Source of the DNA: Chloracidobacterium sp.
GTDB lineage: Bacteria > Acidobacteriota > Blastocatellia > Pyrinomonadales > Pyrinomonadaceae
NCBI GenBank assembly: GCA_016706275.1
Contig: JADJJY010000001.1
Location: forward strand, 1 to 64,000
Direction: 5' to 3'
DNA: 64,000 nt
The position numbers and the translations under genes are program-made. The stretch's first letter is position 1; each line of letters opens with the position of its first letter. Under the pieces are notes generated by a model. It searched no databases and was not told the origin of the DNA. It saw nothing but the letters and a program-made list of their open reading frames with translations. Shown in pieces: positions 42,687 to 51,922 of this stretch.

Positions 42687-44615
42687 ATGAGATTTTTATC
42701 AGAGATCAATTCACCGGCGGATCTGCGTCAGCTCAAGGTCGAAGACCTGCAAGAGGTTGCGGACGAGGTCCGGCAGTTTATCATAGACACATGCTCGCGG
42801 GTCGGAGGCCACACGGGTGCAAGCCTCGGTGCGGTCGAGCTTGCGGTGGCAATGCACTACGTTTTTGACACGCCGGACGACAAGCTCGTCTGGGACGTCG
42901 GCCATCAGGCTTACGCTCATAAGATATTGACCGGCCGCCGTGACGAGCTGCACACGATAAAAACCTACGGCGGACTGAGCGGCTTTCTTCGCCGTGACGA
43001 ATCCGAATACGACACTTTTGGCGCCGGACACGCCTCGACCTCACTGTCGGCGGCGCTCGGTATGGCGGTTGCCCGCGACACCAAAAAAGAAGACTTTCAC
43101 GTCTGTGCGATGATCGGCGATTCGAGCCTCGCGGGCGGTATGGCGATGGAGGCGATCAATCAGGCCGGCCATCTAAAATCGCGGCTCGTCGTGCTGCTCA
43201 ACGACAACGGCATGTCGATCGCCCCAGCGGTCGGCTCGCTCAGCGGCTATCTCAACCGCATCAAAGAAGCCCAAAGCTACCAGCACTGGAAAGAAGAGAT
43301 CGGCGACGTGCTCGAAAGTGTTCCCGGCATCGGCGGGAAGCTTCGCGCGGCCGCAAAATCGGTCAAAGACGCCATCGCCGCTGCGGTCCTGCCCGGTGCT
43401 TTGGTCAACGAGCTCGGGTTCAAATACATCGGCTATGTTGATGGCCACAACGTTGCGGAGCTTGTAAAAGCACTCGAAGCTGCGAAAAAAGTCGACGACG
43501 GCCCGGTCATCGTCCACGCTCTGACGACCAAGGGCAAGGGCTTTCCGAACCCTGAGAAAAATTACTACGCCTATCACGCGACAGGCCCGTTCGACCCGAA
43601 AACCGGGCTTCCCTACAAATCGAGCAAAGTTGCCGCTCCGTCGTACACGACCGTCTTTGGCGAGACGATGTGCGAGCTGATGGCGAACGACCCGACCATC
43701 GTCGCCCTGACCGCCGCAATGCCCGATGGCACCGGCGTCGATAAGGTGTTAGAAAAGTTTCCTGAGCGTTCGTTTGACGTCGGCATCGCCGAGCAGCACG
43801 CGATCACATTTTGTGCGGGCATGGCGTGCGAAGGGTTAAAACCTGTCGCAGCGATCTATTCGACATTTTTGCAACGGGCTTTTGATCAGGTGATCCACGA
43901 TGTCTGTCTGCAGGACCTCAACGTCACCATCGCGATGGACCGTGCAGGCATCGTCGGAGCCGACGGCCCGACGCATCACGGCTTGCTCGACATCGCTTAT
44001 CTGCGTGGTTATCCAAATATCGTTTTGATGGCGCCCAAAGACGAGGCCGAGCTGCGTGACATGATGCTCACCGCGATCGAGCATCCGGGTGCGGCGGCTA
44101 TCCGCTACCCACGCGGCAACGGCTTTGGCGTCGATATCAGTTCGCCGCCCAAACAGATCGAGATCGGCAAAGCCGAGGTGCTCAAAGAAGGTGGTGATGT
44201 CGCGATCATAGCCTACGGCTCGATGGTTGGGCCCGCTGTCGAAGCAGCCGAACGCCTCGAAAAAGACGGTATTGCCGCGACGGTCGTCAACGCCCGTTTC
44301 GTCAAACCGCTCGACGCTGAGTTGATCAAAAAACTCGCAGGCACCAAGAGCCTGATCGTCACCGTCGAAGACGCGTATCTATCGGGCGGCTTTGGCTCGG
44401 CGGTGCTCGAACTGCTTGAGGAAAACGGTCTGTCGGACAAGATCCGCGTCGTCCGCATGGGCGTCCCCGACGAGATCGTCACCCACGGCGACCCCAAAAT
44501 CCTCCTCGCCAAATACGGCCTCGACCCCGACGGCATCTACGCCAAGGTCCACGAGACCCTCGAAACAATGAACGAAACCGACCTCAGCCGCAAACGCATC
44601 AAAGCGGTCAAATAA
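42687..44615 (+). CDS. dxs: 1-deoxy-D-xylulose-5-phosphate synthase
   Basis: 642 residues, normal length. Motifs: SRVGGHTGASLGAVELAVAMHYVFDTPDDKLVWDVGHQAYAHKILTGR near the start, HASTSLSAALGMAVARD, the ThDP motif MIGDSSLAGGMAMEA...NDNGMSI, and in the second half GIAEQHAITFCAGMACEG (catalytic Glu) and DRAGIVGADGPTHHG. It condenses pyruvate and glyceraldehyde 3-phosphate to DXP, the first step of the MEP isoprenoid path (also feeding thiamine and pyridoxal). The GHTGASLG loop replaces the commoner GHLGPNLG. A strong terminator follows at 44617. Confidence 0.93.
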   Translation: MRFLSEINSPADLRQLKVEDLQEVADEVRQFIIDTCSRVGGHTGASLGAVELAVAMHYVFDTPDDKLVWDVGHQAYAHKILTGRRDELHTIKTYGGLSGFLRRDESEYDTFGAGHASTSLSAALGMAVARDTKKEDFHVCAMIGDSSLAGGMAMEAINQAGHLKSRLVVLLNDNGMSIAPAVGSLSGYLNRIKEAQSYQHWKEEIGDVLESVPGIGGKLRAAAKSVKDAIAAAVLPGALVNELGFKYIGYVDGHNVAELVKALEAAKKVDDGPVIVHALTTKGKGFPNPEKNYYAYHATGPFDPKTGLPYKSSKVAAPSYTTVFGETMCELMANDPTIVALTAAMPDGTGVDKVLEKFPERSFDVGIAEQHAITFCAGMACEGLKPVAAIYSTFLQRAFDQVIHDVCLQDLNVTIAMDRAGIVGADGPTHHGLLDIAYLRGYPNIVLMAPKDEAELRDMMLTAIEHPGAAAIRYPRGNGFGVDISSPPKQIEIGKAEVLKEGGDVAIIAYGSMVGPAVEAAERLEKDGIAATVVNARFVKPLDAELIKKLAGTKSLIVTVEDAYLSGGFGSAVLELLEENGLSDKIRVVRMGVPDEIVTHGDPKILLAKYGLDPDGIYAKVHETLETMNETDLSRKRIKAVK

Positions 44616-44616
44616 C

Positions 44617-44649
44617 GAAAAAGGCTTCGCGATATGCGAAGCCTTTTTC
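44617..44649 (+). terminator. Terminator between dxs and the convergent gene
   Basis: GAAAAAGGCTTCGC (44617-44630) pairs with GCGAAGCCTTTTTC (44636-44649) around GATAT. The A and T flanks let it work for both strands, ending dxs and the convergent gene at 44675. Confidence 0.88.
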
Positions 44650-44674
44650 TTTTTCGTTGTGAAAATAATGCAAA

Positions 44675-45385
44675 CTAATCGACCAATATTTTTTTGGAAT
44701 GGGCAAGGATTGAGTATTTGATCGCCGAATTGATGCTTTCGTCGGTGTCTCCCTCGGACCGCCATTTCTTTACCAAATCCTTAAACTCTTTCGTTTTCCG
44801 AAACGCATCGCTCTGCTTTTGTTGGAATTCCATCCAATTTTCAAATCCTACAAGTCTCTTAGATCGGCCAACCTGCCCGTCTTTCACCTCGATGACGAGA
44901 TAATTTTCGTAGGCAAGCTCGCAATCGTATTCCGTGTAATCCAACTGGCGATAGTTGCCGAAGGGGGCGACTAGCAATCCGGTGACCCAATCAACCTTTA
45001 ACCGCTCGTTACTCGGTACGATGTCAGCTAGCACTGATTGCCACTCCGCGGTCGAATCATCCCCGCTAACCCTCGGTTTATTTGCCTCTATATCTTTCAC
45101 AAATAAAGAGCCGCCATCAGTTTCGAACGTTGCCAAATAACCCCGGTACAAACTCGTATCGCGAAAGTAGATCTTTGGTTTCCCGTTTGGATATGTCTTA
45201 AAGTATTCCTCCATCGGGTCCGTGCACAAATCATATTTCTTACCATCAAAATAGATTCTGTTTGGACGCTGGCTCGTCGCGTACACGTTGAGGCTTAGCA
45301 ACAGTGTTGCCGCAAGCATCGTGCCCGCGATCAAAATGAAATAAAAGAATGACATCTGGCGTGCGATCCTGCGATATGTCTTCAT
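44675..45385 (-). CDS. Unknown protein with N-terminal membrane anchor
   Basis: 236 residues. One hydrophobic segment at about 12-35 (FFYFILIAGTMLAATLLLSLNVYA) then a soluble domain with RIYFDGKKYDLCTDPMEEYFKTYPNGKPKIYF, a central part reading GNYRQLDYTEYDCELAYENYLVIEVKDGQV, and a charged helical tail. Two Cys could form a disulfide outside the membrane. No family is recognised. It stands alone, convergent with dxs. Confidence 0.55.
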   Translation of the reverse strand: MKTYRRIARQMSFFYFILIAGTMLAATLLLSLNVYATSQRPNRIYFDGKKYDLCTDPMEEYFKTYPNGKPKIYFRDTSLYRGYLATFETDGGSLFVKDIEANKPRVSGDDSTAEWQSVLADIVPSNERLKVDWVTGLLVAPFGNYRQLDYTEYDCELAYENYLVIEVKDGQVGRSKRLVGFENWMEFQQKQSDAFRKTKEFKDLVKKWRSEGDTDESINSAIKYSILAHSKKILVD

Positions 45386-45512
45386 TTTTAGAATGTTAGC
45401 ATAGGCGGGGTGGTGTTAGGCGGGGTTTTTGGGGATCGGACCGGCGGAAAGGTCGTCCATCGCCAACGGCGACGCAAACACGATTCCTGAGTCTGCGGAG
45501 CAGACGGCATAA

Positions 45513-45669
45513 TTGTAGCCCACATCGCAAGATGTGGTAACGGATCAACCAAATAGTTGAGCCGTTGGAAACGGCGGTATAATATCCGGCGTCTGTTGTT
45601 ATGCCACCGTCTCCGACGGTTCGGAACGTTGTTCGGCACCTAACCCACATCTCGCGATGTGGGCTACAA
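45513..45669. repeat. Palindrome-rich repeat unit bounded by inverted repeats (REP/MITE-like)
   Basis: The 157-base unit starts with TTGTAGCCCACATC and ends with its inverse (GATGTGGGCTACAA); each end is itself a hairpin (CCACATC-GCAA-GATGTGG and CCCACATC-TCGC-GATGTGGG). Inside lie GCCGTT-GGA-AACGGC (45561-45575) and ACCGTC-TCC-GACGGT (45606-45620); another CCGTC-TCC-GACGG follows at 45678-45690. It encodes no protein. Such clustered short palindromes are typical of REP elements moved by REP-associated transposases, none of which is in the window. The 45386-45998 gap holds only this and the next repeat. Confidence 0.6.
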
Positions 45670-45703
45670 GTATATCGCCGTCTCCGACGGTTCAGGACGA
45701 TGT

Positions 45704-45760
45704 CTTGGTCCAGCCTGGTCCAACTGGTCCATCTTGGTCCACCTGGTCCGGACCGGACCA
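45704..45760. repeat. TGGTCC repeat cluster (copy 1)
   Basis: Five copies of TGGTCC at 9-10 base spacing end in the palindrome GGTCCGGACC followed by GGACCAAAAG. The same pattern in the opposite orientation is at 56455-56514. No start or ribosome binding site makes it coding. Confidence 0.65.
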
Positions 45761-45998
45761 AAAGAACCATCTTTGGACACAAGCCCGCACGGAGTACGGG
45801 CGTTGCTCTCGAGTTGGGTGTACGCCCTTACTAAAGTGCGGGCTTCTGCACAGATCACGGTCGCCGGCATAACGCTCGCGGCTCTTTTATTGCGCGATGC
45901 TTGAAGAAAACGGCTTAACGGGTAAAATAAAGATTGTTAAAATATGGGCTTTAGATAAATGGCCGTGTGGGGCCGTCTATCGTAATAAACTTTGATCA

Positions 45999-46793
45999 AT
46001 GAACAATACAAAAAACGTAGCTGAAAAGAAAAGTAATACTCCGATACTGATCATCGGTGTGGTTTTGGTCGTGGCTCTGCTGGCGGGCTGGTATCTGCTG
46101 AGTTCGCCAAAGACGGCGACGAACACCAACGGTAACACCGCCAAGGCAAATGCCGCCAATACGACCAAGCCAAATACCATTCCGGCAAATGCTCCGCAAG
46201 GGGCAAATCCGCCAAACCAACAGGGCTCGCCGACAGCGCTTGTTACGCTTGAGGAATTTGCCGATTTTCAGTGCCCGCAGTGCGGTGCCGTTCACCCAAT
46301 AATGAACGAGATCAAATCGACATACGGCAGCCGCATCCGGTTTATTTTCCGCAACTATCCGCTCGCGATCCCGGCCCACGACAAATCGTACAACGCCGCT
46401 GTCGCCTGTGAGGCCGCCGGTATGCAGAGCCCGAACAAGTTTTTTGAGATGCAGAATCTGCTCTTTACCAATCAAAAGGCATGGACCGCCGACCCTAATT
46501 ACCGCACGACGTGGAAAGATTACGCCCAAAAGATCGGGCTCGATGTCGCCAAGTGGGAAAATGATATGGCCGGCATCGCCGCCAAATCACGCGTTGACGA
46601 GGATATGAGGCGAGCCAAAGGAATGGGGATAAATTCGACGCCGACGCTTTATATCAACGGCGTTGACGTACCTTTTCAGCAGATGAATGTAACGGGCCTA
46701 AAAGCGTTGATCGACGCCGAGCTGGCTAAGGCTGCTCCGCAAAATCAAACGGCACCCGCTGCACCCGCAAATACCGGCAACACGAATAAATAA
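45999..46793 (+). CDS. Membrane-anchored DsbA-like thioredoxin-fold protein
   Basis: 264 residues. A membrane segment (PILIIGVVLVVALLAGWYLL, about 15-35), an Asn/Ala/Thr-rich linker, then a DsbA-type domain (80-240) with the active site FADFQCPQCGAVHP (CPQC), the IRFIFRNYPLAI strand and the cis-Pro motif STPTLYINGV. It oxidises or isomerises disulfides outside the inner membrane. The VKOR gene starts immediately after its stop, giving a complete disulfide-forming pair, as in other bacteria that use VKOR in place of DsbB. This would serve secreted Cys proteins and cytochrome maturation. Confidence 0.88.
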   Translation: MNNTKNVAEKKSNTPILIIGVVLVVALLAGWYLLSSPKTATNTNGNTAKANAANTTKPNTIPANAPQGANPPNQQGSPTALVTLEEFADFQCPQCGAVHPIMNEIKSTYGSRIRFIFRNYPLAIPAHDKSYNAAVACEAAGMQSPNKFFEMQNLLFTNQKAWTADPNYRTTWKDYAQKIGLDVAKWENDMAGIAAKSRVDEDMRRAKGMGINSTPTLYINGVDVPFQQMNVTGLKALIDAELAKAAPQNQTAPAAPANTGNTNK

Positions 46794-47303
46794 GTGACCG
46801 AACCGGAGATAACCTCAGCCAAACGCACGATCGCCAAGCTGCCTCTCGCAGCGGCGGTCGTTGCTTTGGCGGGCCTTGCCGACGCCGTCTATCTCACCGC
46901 ACATCATTACAACGCCGAACCCGTCCCATGCGGCGCGGCGTTTGACTGCGAAATGGTCCTGACTAGCCCGTTCGCGACCCTCGGCGGGATAATCAATTGG
47001 TTCGCTGCGGGCACGATCGCCCCGGGCACTGCGATAGGCGAGATCCCGTTGGCAGCGTTTGGTGCGGCGGCGTATTTTGTCGCGTTTGCACTGGCCACGC
47101 TCACAGCGTTTGGCGACCAGCGGATGTGGAAATTGTTTGGAGCACAGGTCGTCCTGATGGCGGCTTTCTCCGGATGGCTCATCTACGTCCAAGCGGCTCT
47201 CATCGGAGCATTTTGCCAGTTTTGCCTCATCTCAGCGGCGATCACCGGTACGCTGTTTACCATTTTTGTCATCTCGCTTTTTATTAAACCCAAAACTACC
47301 TGA
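46794..47303 (+). CDS. VKOR-type disulfide oxidase
   Basis: 169 residues from a GTG adjacent to the previous stop (TAAGTG). Four to five membrane helices. The loop Cys pair is in VPCGAAFDCEMVLTSPFATLGGI (C...C with the conserved S) and the redox pair in FCQFCLISAA (CQFC), matching the VKOR family. It re-oxidises the DsbA-like partner and passes electrons to quinone. Fusion or pairing of VKOR with a thioredoxin-fold protein is a known arrangement. Confidence 0.88.
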   Translation: MTEPEITSAKRTIAKLPLAAAVVALAGLADAVYLTAHHYNAEPVPCGAAFDCEMVLTSPFATLGGIINWFAAGTIAPGTAIGEIPLAAFGAAAYFVAFALATLTAFGDQRMWKLFGAQVVLMAAFSGWLIYVQAALIGAFCQFCLISAAITGTLFTIFVISLFIKPKTT

Positions 47304-47449
47304 CATCCATCTCTGAATCCAATCCCACAATAGAGGCGAAATCTATTGCGGAGGCCAGCAGTGATGCTTTCGGATGTTGATAACTTGGCAACATCCGTTC
47401 AAATAAGGTAGCTTTAATTAAAACGAAATTGATTTTTTCGGAATTTTTA

Positions 47450-48010
47450 GTGGCTGAAGCAATCTTACAACGCATCTCTGACGGCGACCGCAACGCGATC
47501 CAGGATTGTCTGGATAAATACGGCGGCCTTGTATGGTCGATCGCGCGTAAAATGCTCCGTAATTCGGACGATGCTGAGGATGCTGTGCAGGAGATCTTTG
47601 TCGATATTTGGAAAAACGCGGGCCGCTTTGACGAGTCAAAGGCGTCAGAGACGACGTTTATCGCCATGATCGCCCGCCGCCGTCTGATCGACCGCATCAG
47701 GCATTCGAACCGACGCATTTCGGCCGATTCGCTCGACGACGTGCTGCTTGAACCATTTACCAGAGCGGACAAAGCAATTCAGGTAAGTGTAGAGGCGGGA
47801 CAAGCGGCTGAGGCAATGCGGAGTTTGCGGCCGGAGCAACAGCAGGTTTTGAGACTCTCAATAGTACAGGGAATGTCGCATCAGGAGATATCAGACGCGA
47901 CGGGCATGCCGCTCGGCACGGTAAAGACACACGCACGCCGCGGCTTGCTCCACGTGCGGCAAAATATGGGTTTAGGCGGATCTAACGTTTCGATGGAGGC
48001 AGCAATATGA
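47450..48010 (+). CDS. ECF-type sigma factor
   Basis: About 186 residues from the GTG at 47450 (a TTG at 47429 is possible). Region 2: LDKYGGLVWSIARKMLRNSDDAEDAVQEIFVDIWKNAGRFDE with TTFIAMIARRRLIDRIRHSNRR. Region 4: LRPEQQQVLRLSIVQGMSHQEISDATGMPLGTVKTHARRGLLHVRQ. These are standard RpoE/SigK-type parts. The next gene, overlapping by four bases, encodes its membrane anti-sigma factor, so activity is controlled by sequestration. Confidence 0.9.
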   Translation: MAEAILQRISDGDRNAIQDCLDKYGGLVWSIARKMLRNSDDAEDAVQEIFVDIWKNAGRFDESKASETTFIAMIARRRLIDRIRHSNRRISADSLDDVLLEPFTRADKAIQVSVEAGQAAEAMRSLRPEQQQVLRLSIVQGMSHQEISDATGMPLGTVKTHARRGLLHVRQNMGLGGSNVSMEAAI

Positions 48011-48882
48011 ACGAAGAACAAAAAGATATATTCTTCGACCTCCTGACGAAAAAGGCCATCTACGGTCTCGACGCGGCGGAGCAAGATCAGCTTGACGCAA
48101 TGGATCCGGGTAATGCCGAGCTTGAGTTTAACTCGCTCGAAATGGCTGCTGCTGCGATCAGCTTGATGGGGGCTGACAATGACCCAATGCCGGCGAGCCT
48201 GCGTTCTAAGATCATTGCGGACGCAAACGCATTTGTAGTCGAACAAAACGAGCTGACCGTCGCTTGGCCGCCGGCAGCCGCTGAAAACGACAAAGGTTAT
48301 GTTGTCGACCGGGAAGAAAGATCCTCCGGCTCTTGGCTTGGTTGGCTCGGATGGGCGTCTGCCGCAGTTGCGTGTATCGCATTAGCGTTGAATCTATGGT
48401 TTACGCGGGTCCAGCCGGTCGAGGTCGCCGGAACAAAACCGCCGATCGAGACGCCCCGGGTACTATCTACCGCTGAGCTGCGTGAAGAAATGCTAAAAGC
48501 GGCAACCGACACTATCAGAGCATCTTGGGCCGTCGGCAACGTTAAGAATCTTACACAGATCGTTGGCGATGTAGTATGGAGCGACCAGAAACAGACAGGC
48601 TATATGCGGTTCAAGGGGTTGCCGGTCAATGACCCGACAAAGGAGCAGTATCAGCTCTGGATATTTGATAAGAATCAGGATAAGGCAACGCCGATCGACG
48701 GCGGTGTATTTAATGTCAATGCAGAGGGCGAGGTCATCGTTCCGATAAACGCCAAGATCGCCGCCTCAGCACCTGAGATGTTTGCCATCACGGTCGAACG
48801 TCCGGGTGGTGTCGTCGTGTCAAAACGCGACAAGATCGCCGCTCTCGCAAAGGTTGAAACCCCTTCCAAGCCGTCAGCGTAA
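48007..48882 (+). CDS. RskA-like anti-sigma factor
   Basis: 291 residues, start overlapping the sigma stop (ATGA). N-terminal cytoplasmic part (1-95) for sigma binding, one membrane helix (WLGWLGWASAAVACIALALNLWF, about 115-137), then the periplasmic RskA domain: DVVWSDQKQTGYMRFKGLPVNDPTKEQYQLWIFDK, VFNVNAEGEVIVPINAKIAASAPEMFAITVERPGG. The family holds an ECF sigma factor until proteolysis frees it. Confidence 0.88.
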   Translation: MNEEQKDIFFDLLTKKAIYGLDAAEQDQLDAMDPGNAELEFNSLEMAAAAISLMGADNDPMPASLRSKIIADANAFVVEQNELTVAWPPAAAENDKGYVVDREERSSGSWLGWLGWASAAVACIALALNLWFTRVQPVEVAGTKPPIETPRVLSTAELREEMLKAATDTIRASWAVGNVKNLTQIVGDVVWSDQKQTGYMRFKGLPVNDPTKEQYQLWIFDKNQDKATPIDGGVFNVNAEGEVIVPINAKIAASAPEMFAITVERPGGVVVSKRDKIAALAKVETPSKPSA

Positions 48883-48983
48883 AACATTACAACAGTCTGG
48901 AAATAGGTTAGAGATTCTTTGCTTTAAGAAGAGTCTTTGGCCTTTTTACAATATTTAAAGCGATCAAACACAGGAGATAGAAA

Positions 48984-51764
48984 ATGCGAAAATTTAAGAT
49001 CTTTGGCTCTCTGATGCTTGCCGTGCTGCTCACAGTAACGAGCACATTTGCACAGTCGAGCGGCAAGCTACCGCCGATCAATGTAAAAGAATACAAGTTG
49101 AAAAACGGCTTGACCGTCATAATGCACCAGGACCGCTCGACGCCGATCGTGGCGGTGAACCTTTGGTATCACGTTGGATCGAAGAACGAGGCTCCGGGCC
49201 GCACCGGTTTCGCTCACCTCTTTGAACACATGATGTTTCAAGGGTCAAAGAATTTTGTGGACGGATGGCGTGGCGTCGATGAGCTTGGTGGCAACGTTAA
49301 CGGCACGACCGACCAAGACCGCACTTGGTATTTCGAAGCGATCCCCTCAAACTTTCTCGAACGCGTGCTCTATCTCGAAGCCGACCGCATGGGCAATCTG
49401 CTCGACGCAATGGATCAGGCAAAGCTCGACAATCAACGCGATGTTGTTAAAAACGAACGCCGTTTCCGCGTAGATAATGTGCCGTACGGCAGTGCTCAGG
49501 AACGCATTCTCGAAGCGATGTATCCGCAGGGCCACCCGTACCGCTGGTCGGTGATCGGTTCGATGGCCGATCTGTCGGCTGCATCGCTTGACGATGTTAA
49601 ATCATTCTTTCGTCAGTACTATGCTCCTAACAATGCTTATATTTCCCTCGCAGGGGACTTTGACGAAAAACAGGCTAAAGCTTGGATCGAAAAATATTTC
49701 GGCCCGATCGCTAAGGGTACAGATATCACCCGTCCTAATACACCGCAGCCAAAACTTACCGGCGAGGTGCGTCAGGTCGTGAACGAACCGGGCATCCCGC
49801 TGCCGCGTTTATATATGATATGGCCCGGTGTCCATACTTACCACAAAGATGAGGCCGCCCTCGACATCCTGTCATCGATACTTTCAACGGGCCGCGGCTC
49901 GCGTCTACAGAGCAATCTTGTCTTTGGCAAGGAGATGGCTCAGCAGGTCGGCGCTTTTAACGGCACCAGCGAGATCGCTGGCATGTTTCAGATCCAGACG
50001 ACCGCACGCCCTCAGAAATCACTCGAAGATATTGAAAAAGAAATAAATGCTGAGCTCGATCGTATCAAGAAAGAGCTGCCGACAGCTGAGGAAATGACCC
50101 GAGCCCTCAACATTCGTGAGTCTCAGGCGATCTTTGGATTGCAGACCGTGCTTGGCAAGGGCGGCCAGCTTGCAAGCTATGCCGGTTACCTCAACAAGCC
50201 AAATTATTTTCAGGCCGATCTCGACCGCTACCGTGCGGTGACGCCGGCGGATGTGACCCGTGTTGCAAATGAGTACCTCACGGGCAACCGTTTTGTGATG
50301 AGTTATATCCCGAGCAAAGCCGAGCCGCCAAAGGCAAGCACGGATAAACCGGCATCGACCGAGACCAAGAAAAAAGATAAGGATCTGATCGCCCGTCAAG
50401 AAGCGGCTCTGCCAAAAGCCGGCCCAGATCCTAAGGTCACCCTGCCCGCGATCGAAAAGACAAAGCTCTCTAATGGTCTCAACGTCTGGATCGTCAAACA
50501 TAACGAATTGCCGGTTGTTTCGATGAATCTGGTCGTCGGCAGTGCCGGTGGTGCGACAGAACCTGCTGAAAGATCGGGCGTTACGCAGATGACGGCATCG
50601 ATGCTCAATCAGGGTACGCAAAAGCGTTCGGCGCTTGAGATCGCAAACAGCCTGCAGGCGATCGGTGCATCGGTCAATGCCGGAGCCAGCTATGATGCGA
50701 CGACGGTTTCGATGACGTCGCTTACAAAAACACTCGATCAGGCACTCGATGTTTACGCCGACGTGGTCGTCAACCCGTCGTTCCCGGCGAAAGAATTTGA
50801 ATCGCTACGTCAGCGTTCGATCGTCGGTCTGGCTCAGCGTAAATCAAATGCCCAACAGGTCGCAGGAGTTGTGTATAGCAAGGTTCTTTACGGCGATCAG
50901 CCGTATGGCCGTCAACTCTCGGGCGACGAAAAATCGCTCAAAGCTCTTACGAGGGACGATCTCGCGAGCTTTTACCAAAAAGCATACGCACCTAATAATT
51001 CGACTCTGATCGTTGTCGGTGATGTCGATTCTGCGGCGATCAAGGCAAAGCTTGAAAAGGCTTTTGGTTCGTGGAAATCTAGCGATTCAGCGACAGCCGC
51101 TGTTACCGCACAGACGATGGCCGCAAAACCGGGTATCTATCTCGTCGACAAACCGGGTGCAGCCCAGTCGTCTGTCAATATCGGCCTAGTCGGGGTCGAC
51201 CGCAGTCACCCGGACTATTATGCTCTGCAGGTGATGAACTCGATCCTCGGCGGCGACGGTTCGGCTCGTTTGTATCAGAACCTTCGCGAAGACAAAGGCT
51301 ACACCTACGGAGCCTATAGCCGTTTTGTTTTCCGCAAAGGTGCCGGGCCGTTTTCGGCATCCGGTGAGATCCAGACGGTCTCGACCAAAGAAGCCGTGCA
51401 GGAGTTCATGAAAGAGATCAGCGGGGTTCGCGGCATTCGGCCGATTACTGCTGCAGAGCTTGAGATCAATAAGCAGGGCTTTATCCGCTCATTCCCGTCA
51501 GGGTTTGAGACGCCCGGCCAGATCTCGGGGCAGTTGTCGAACCTGGTGGTCTATGACTTGCAGGACAGTTTCTTTAGCGACTACATCGCCAATATCAACA
51601 AGGTAACTCTCGACGACGTAAACCGCGTCGCCAACAAGTACCTCGATCCGAGCAAGATGGCGATCGTCATCGTCGGCGACCGCAAAGTCGTCGAGCCTGG
51701 ATTGAAAGACCTCGGATACCCGATGTGGCTGCTCGATGCAGACGGAAATCCTATTTCGCAGTAG
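48984..51764 (+). CDS. M16 family zinc metalloprotease, fused two-half form
   Basis: 926 residues, AGGAGATAG before the ATG, signal peptide MLAVLLTVTSTFAQ. The first half (about 35-460) has NLWYHVGSKNEAPGRTGFAHLFEHMMFQGS, the inverted zinc motif HxxEH, with the downstream Glu in NERRFR. The second half (480-920) has the same fold (VVSMNLVVGSAGGATEPAERSGVTQMTASMLNQGT) but no HxxEH, so it is the non-catalytic half. It would degrade peptides in the periplasm. Confidence 0.9.
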   Translation: MRKFKIFGSLMLAVLLTVTSTFAQSSGKLPPINVKEYKLKNGLTVIMHQDRSTPIVAVNLWYHVGSKNEAPGRTGFAHLFEHMMFQGSKNFVDGWRGVDELGGNVNGTTDQDRTWYFEAIPSNFLERVLYLEADRMGNLLDAMDQAKLDNQRDVVKNERRFRVDNVPYGSAQERILEAMYPQGHPYRWSVIGSMADLSAASLDDVKSFFRQYYAPNNAYISLAGDFDEKQAKAWIEKYFGPIAKGTDITRPNTPQPKLTGEVRQVVNEPGIPLPRLYMIWPGVHTYHKDEAALDILSSILSTGRGSRLQSNLVFGKEMAQQVGAFNGTSEIAGMFQIQTTARPQKSLEDIEKEINAELDRIKKELPTAEEMTRALNIRESQAIFGLQTVLGKGGQLASYAGYLNKPNYFQADLDRYRAVTPADVTRVANEYLTGNRFVMSYIPSKAEPPKASTDKPASTETKKKDKDLIARQEAALPKAGPDPKVTLPAIEKTKLSNGLNVWIVKHNELPVVSMNLVVGSAGGATEPAERSGVTQMTASMLNQGTQKRSALEIANSLQAIGASVNAGASYDATTVSMTSLTKTLDQALDVYADVVVNPSFPAKEFESLRQRSIVGLAQRKSNAQQVAGVVYSKVLYGDQPYGRQLSGDEKSLKALTRDDLASFYQKAYAPNNSTLIVVGDVDSAAIKAKLEKAFGSWKSSDSATAAVTAQTMAAKPGIYLVDKPGAAQSSVNIGLVGVDRSHPDYYALQVMNSILGGDGSARLYQNLREDKGYTYGAYSRFVFRKGAGPFSASGEIQTVSTKEAVQEFMKEISGVRGIRPITAAELEINKQGFIRSFPSGFETPGQISGQLSNLVVYDLQDSFFSDYIANINKVTLDDVNRVANKYLDPSKMAIVIVGDRKVVEPGLKDLGYPMWLLDADGNPISQ

Positions 51765-51790
51765 GACTGTGATCTGCTGATCGATCATTA

Positions 51791-51818
51791 GGCCGGGATT
51801 TGTTTCCCGGCCTTTTTT
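51791..51818 (+). terminator. Terminator of the M16 protease gene
   Basis: GGCCGGGA (51791-51798) pairs with TCCCGGCC (51805-51812) and is followed by six T. Confidence 0.88.
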
Positions 51819-51922
51819 ATTGAGCGTCGAAATCGGGCTCGGTTTTGGCTGCGGCTATTTATGATATAATTGCGAAAAACTCAGTTAGTTTTAATACATT
51901 CATATTATTTAGGAGATAGTTA

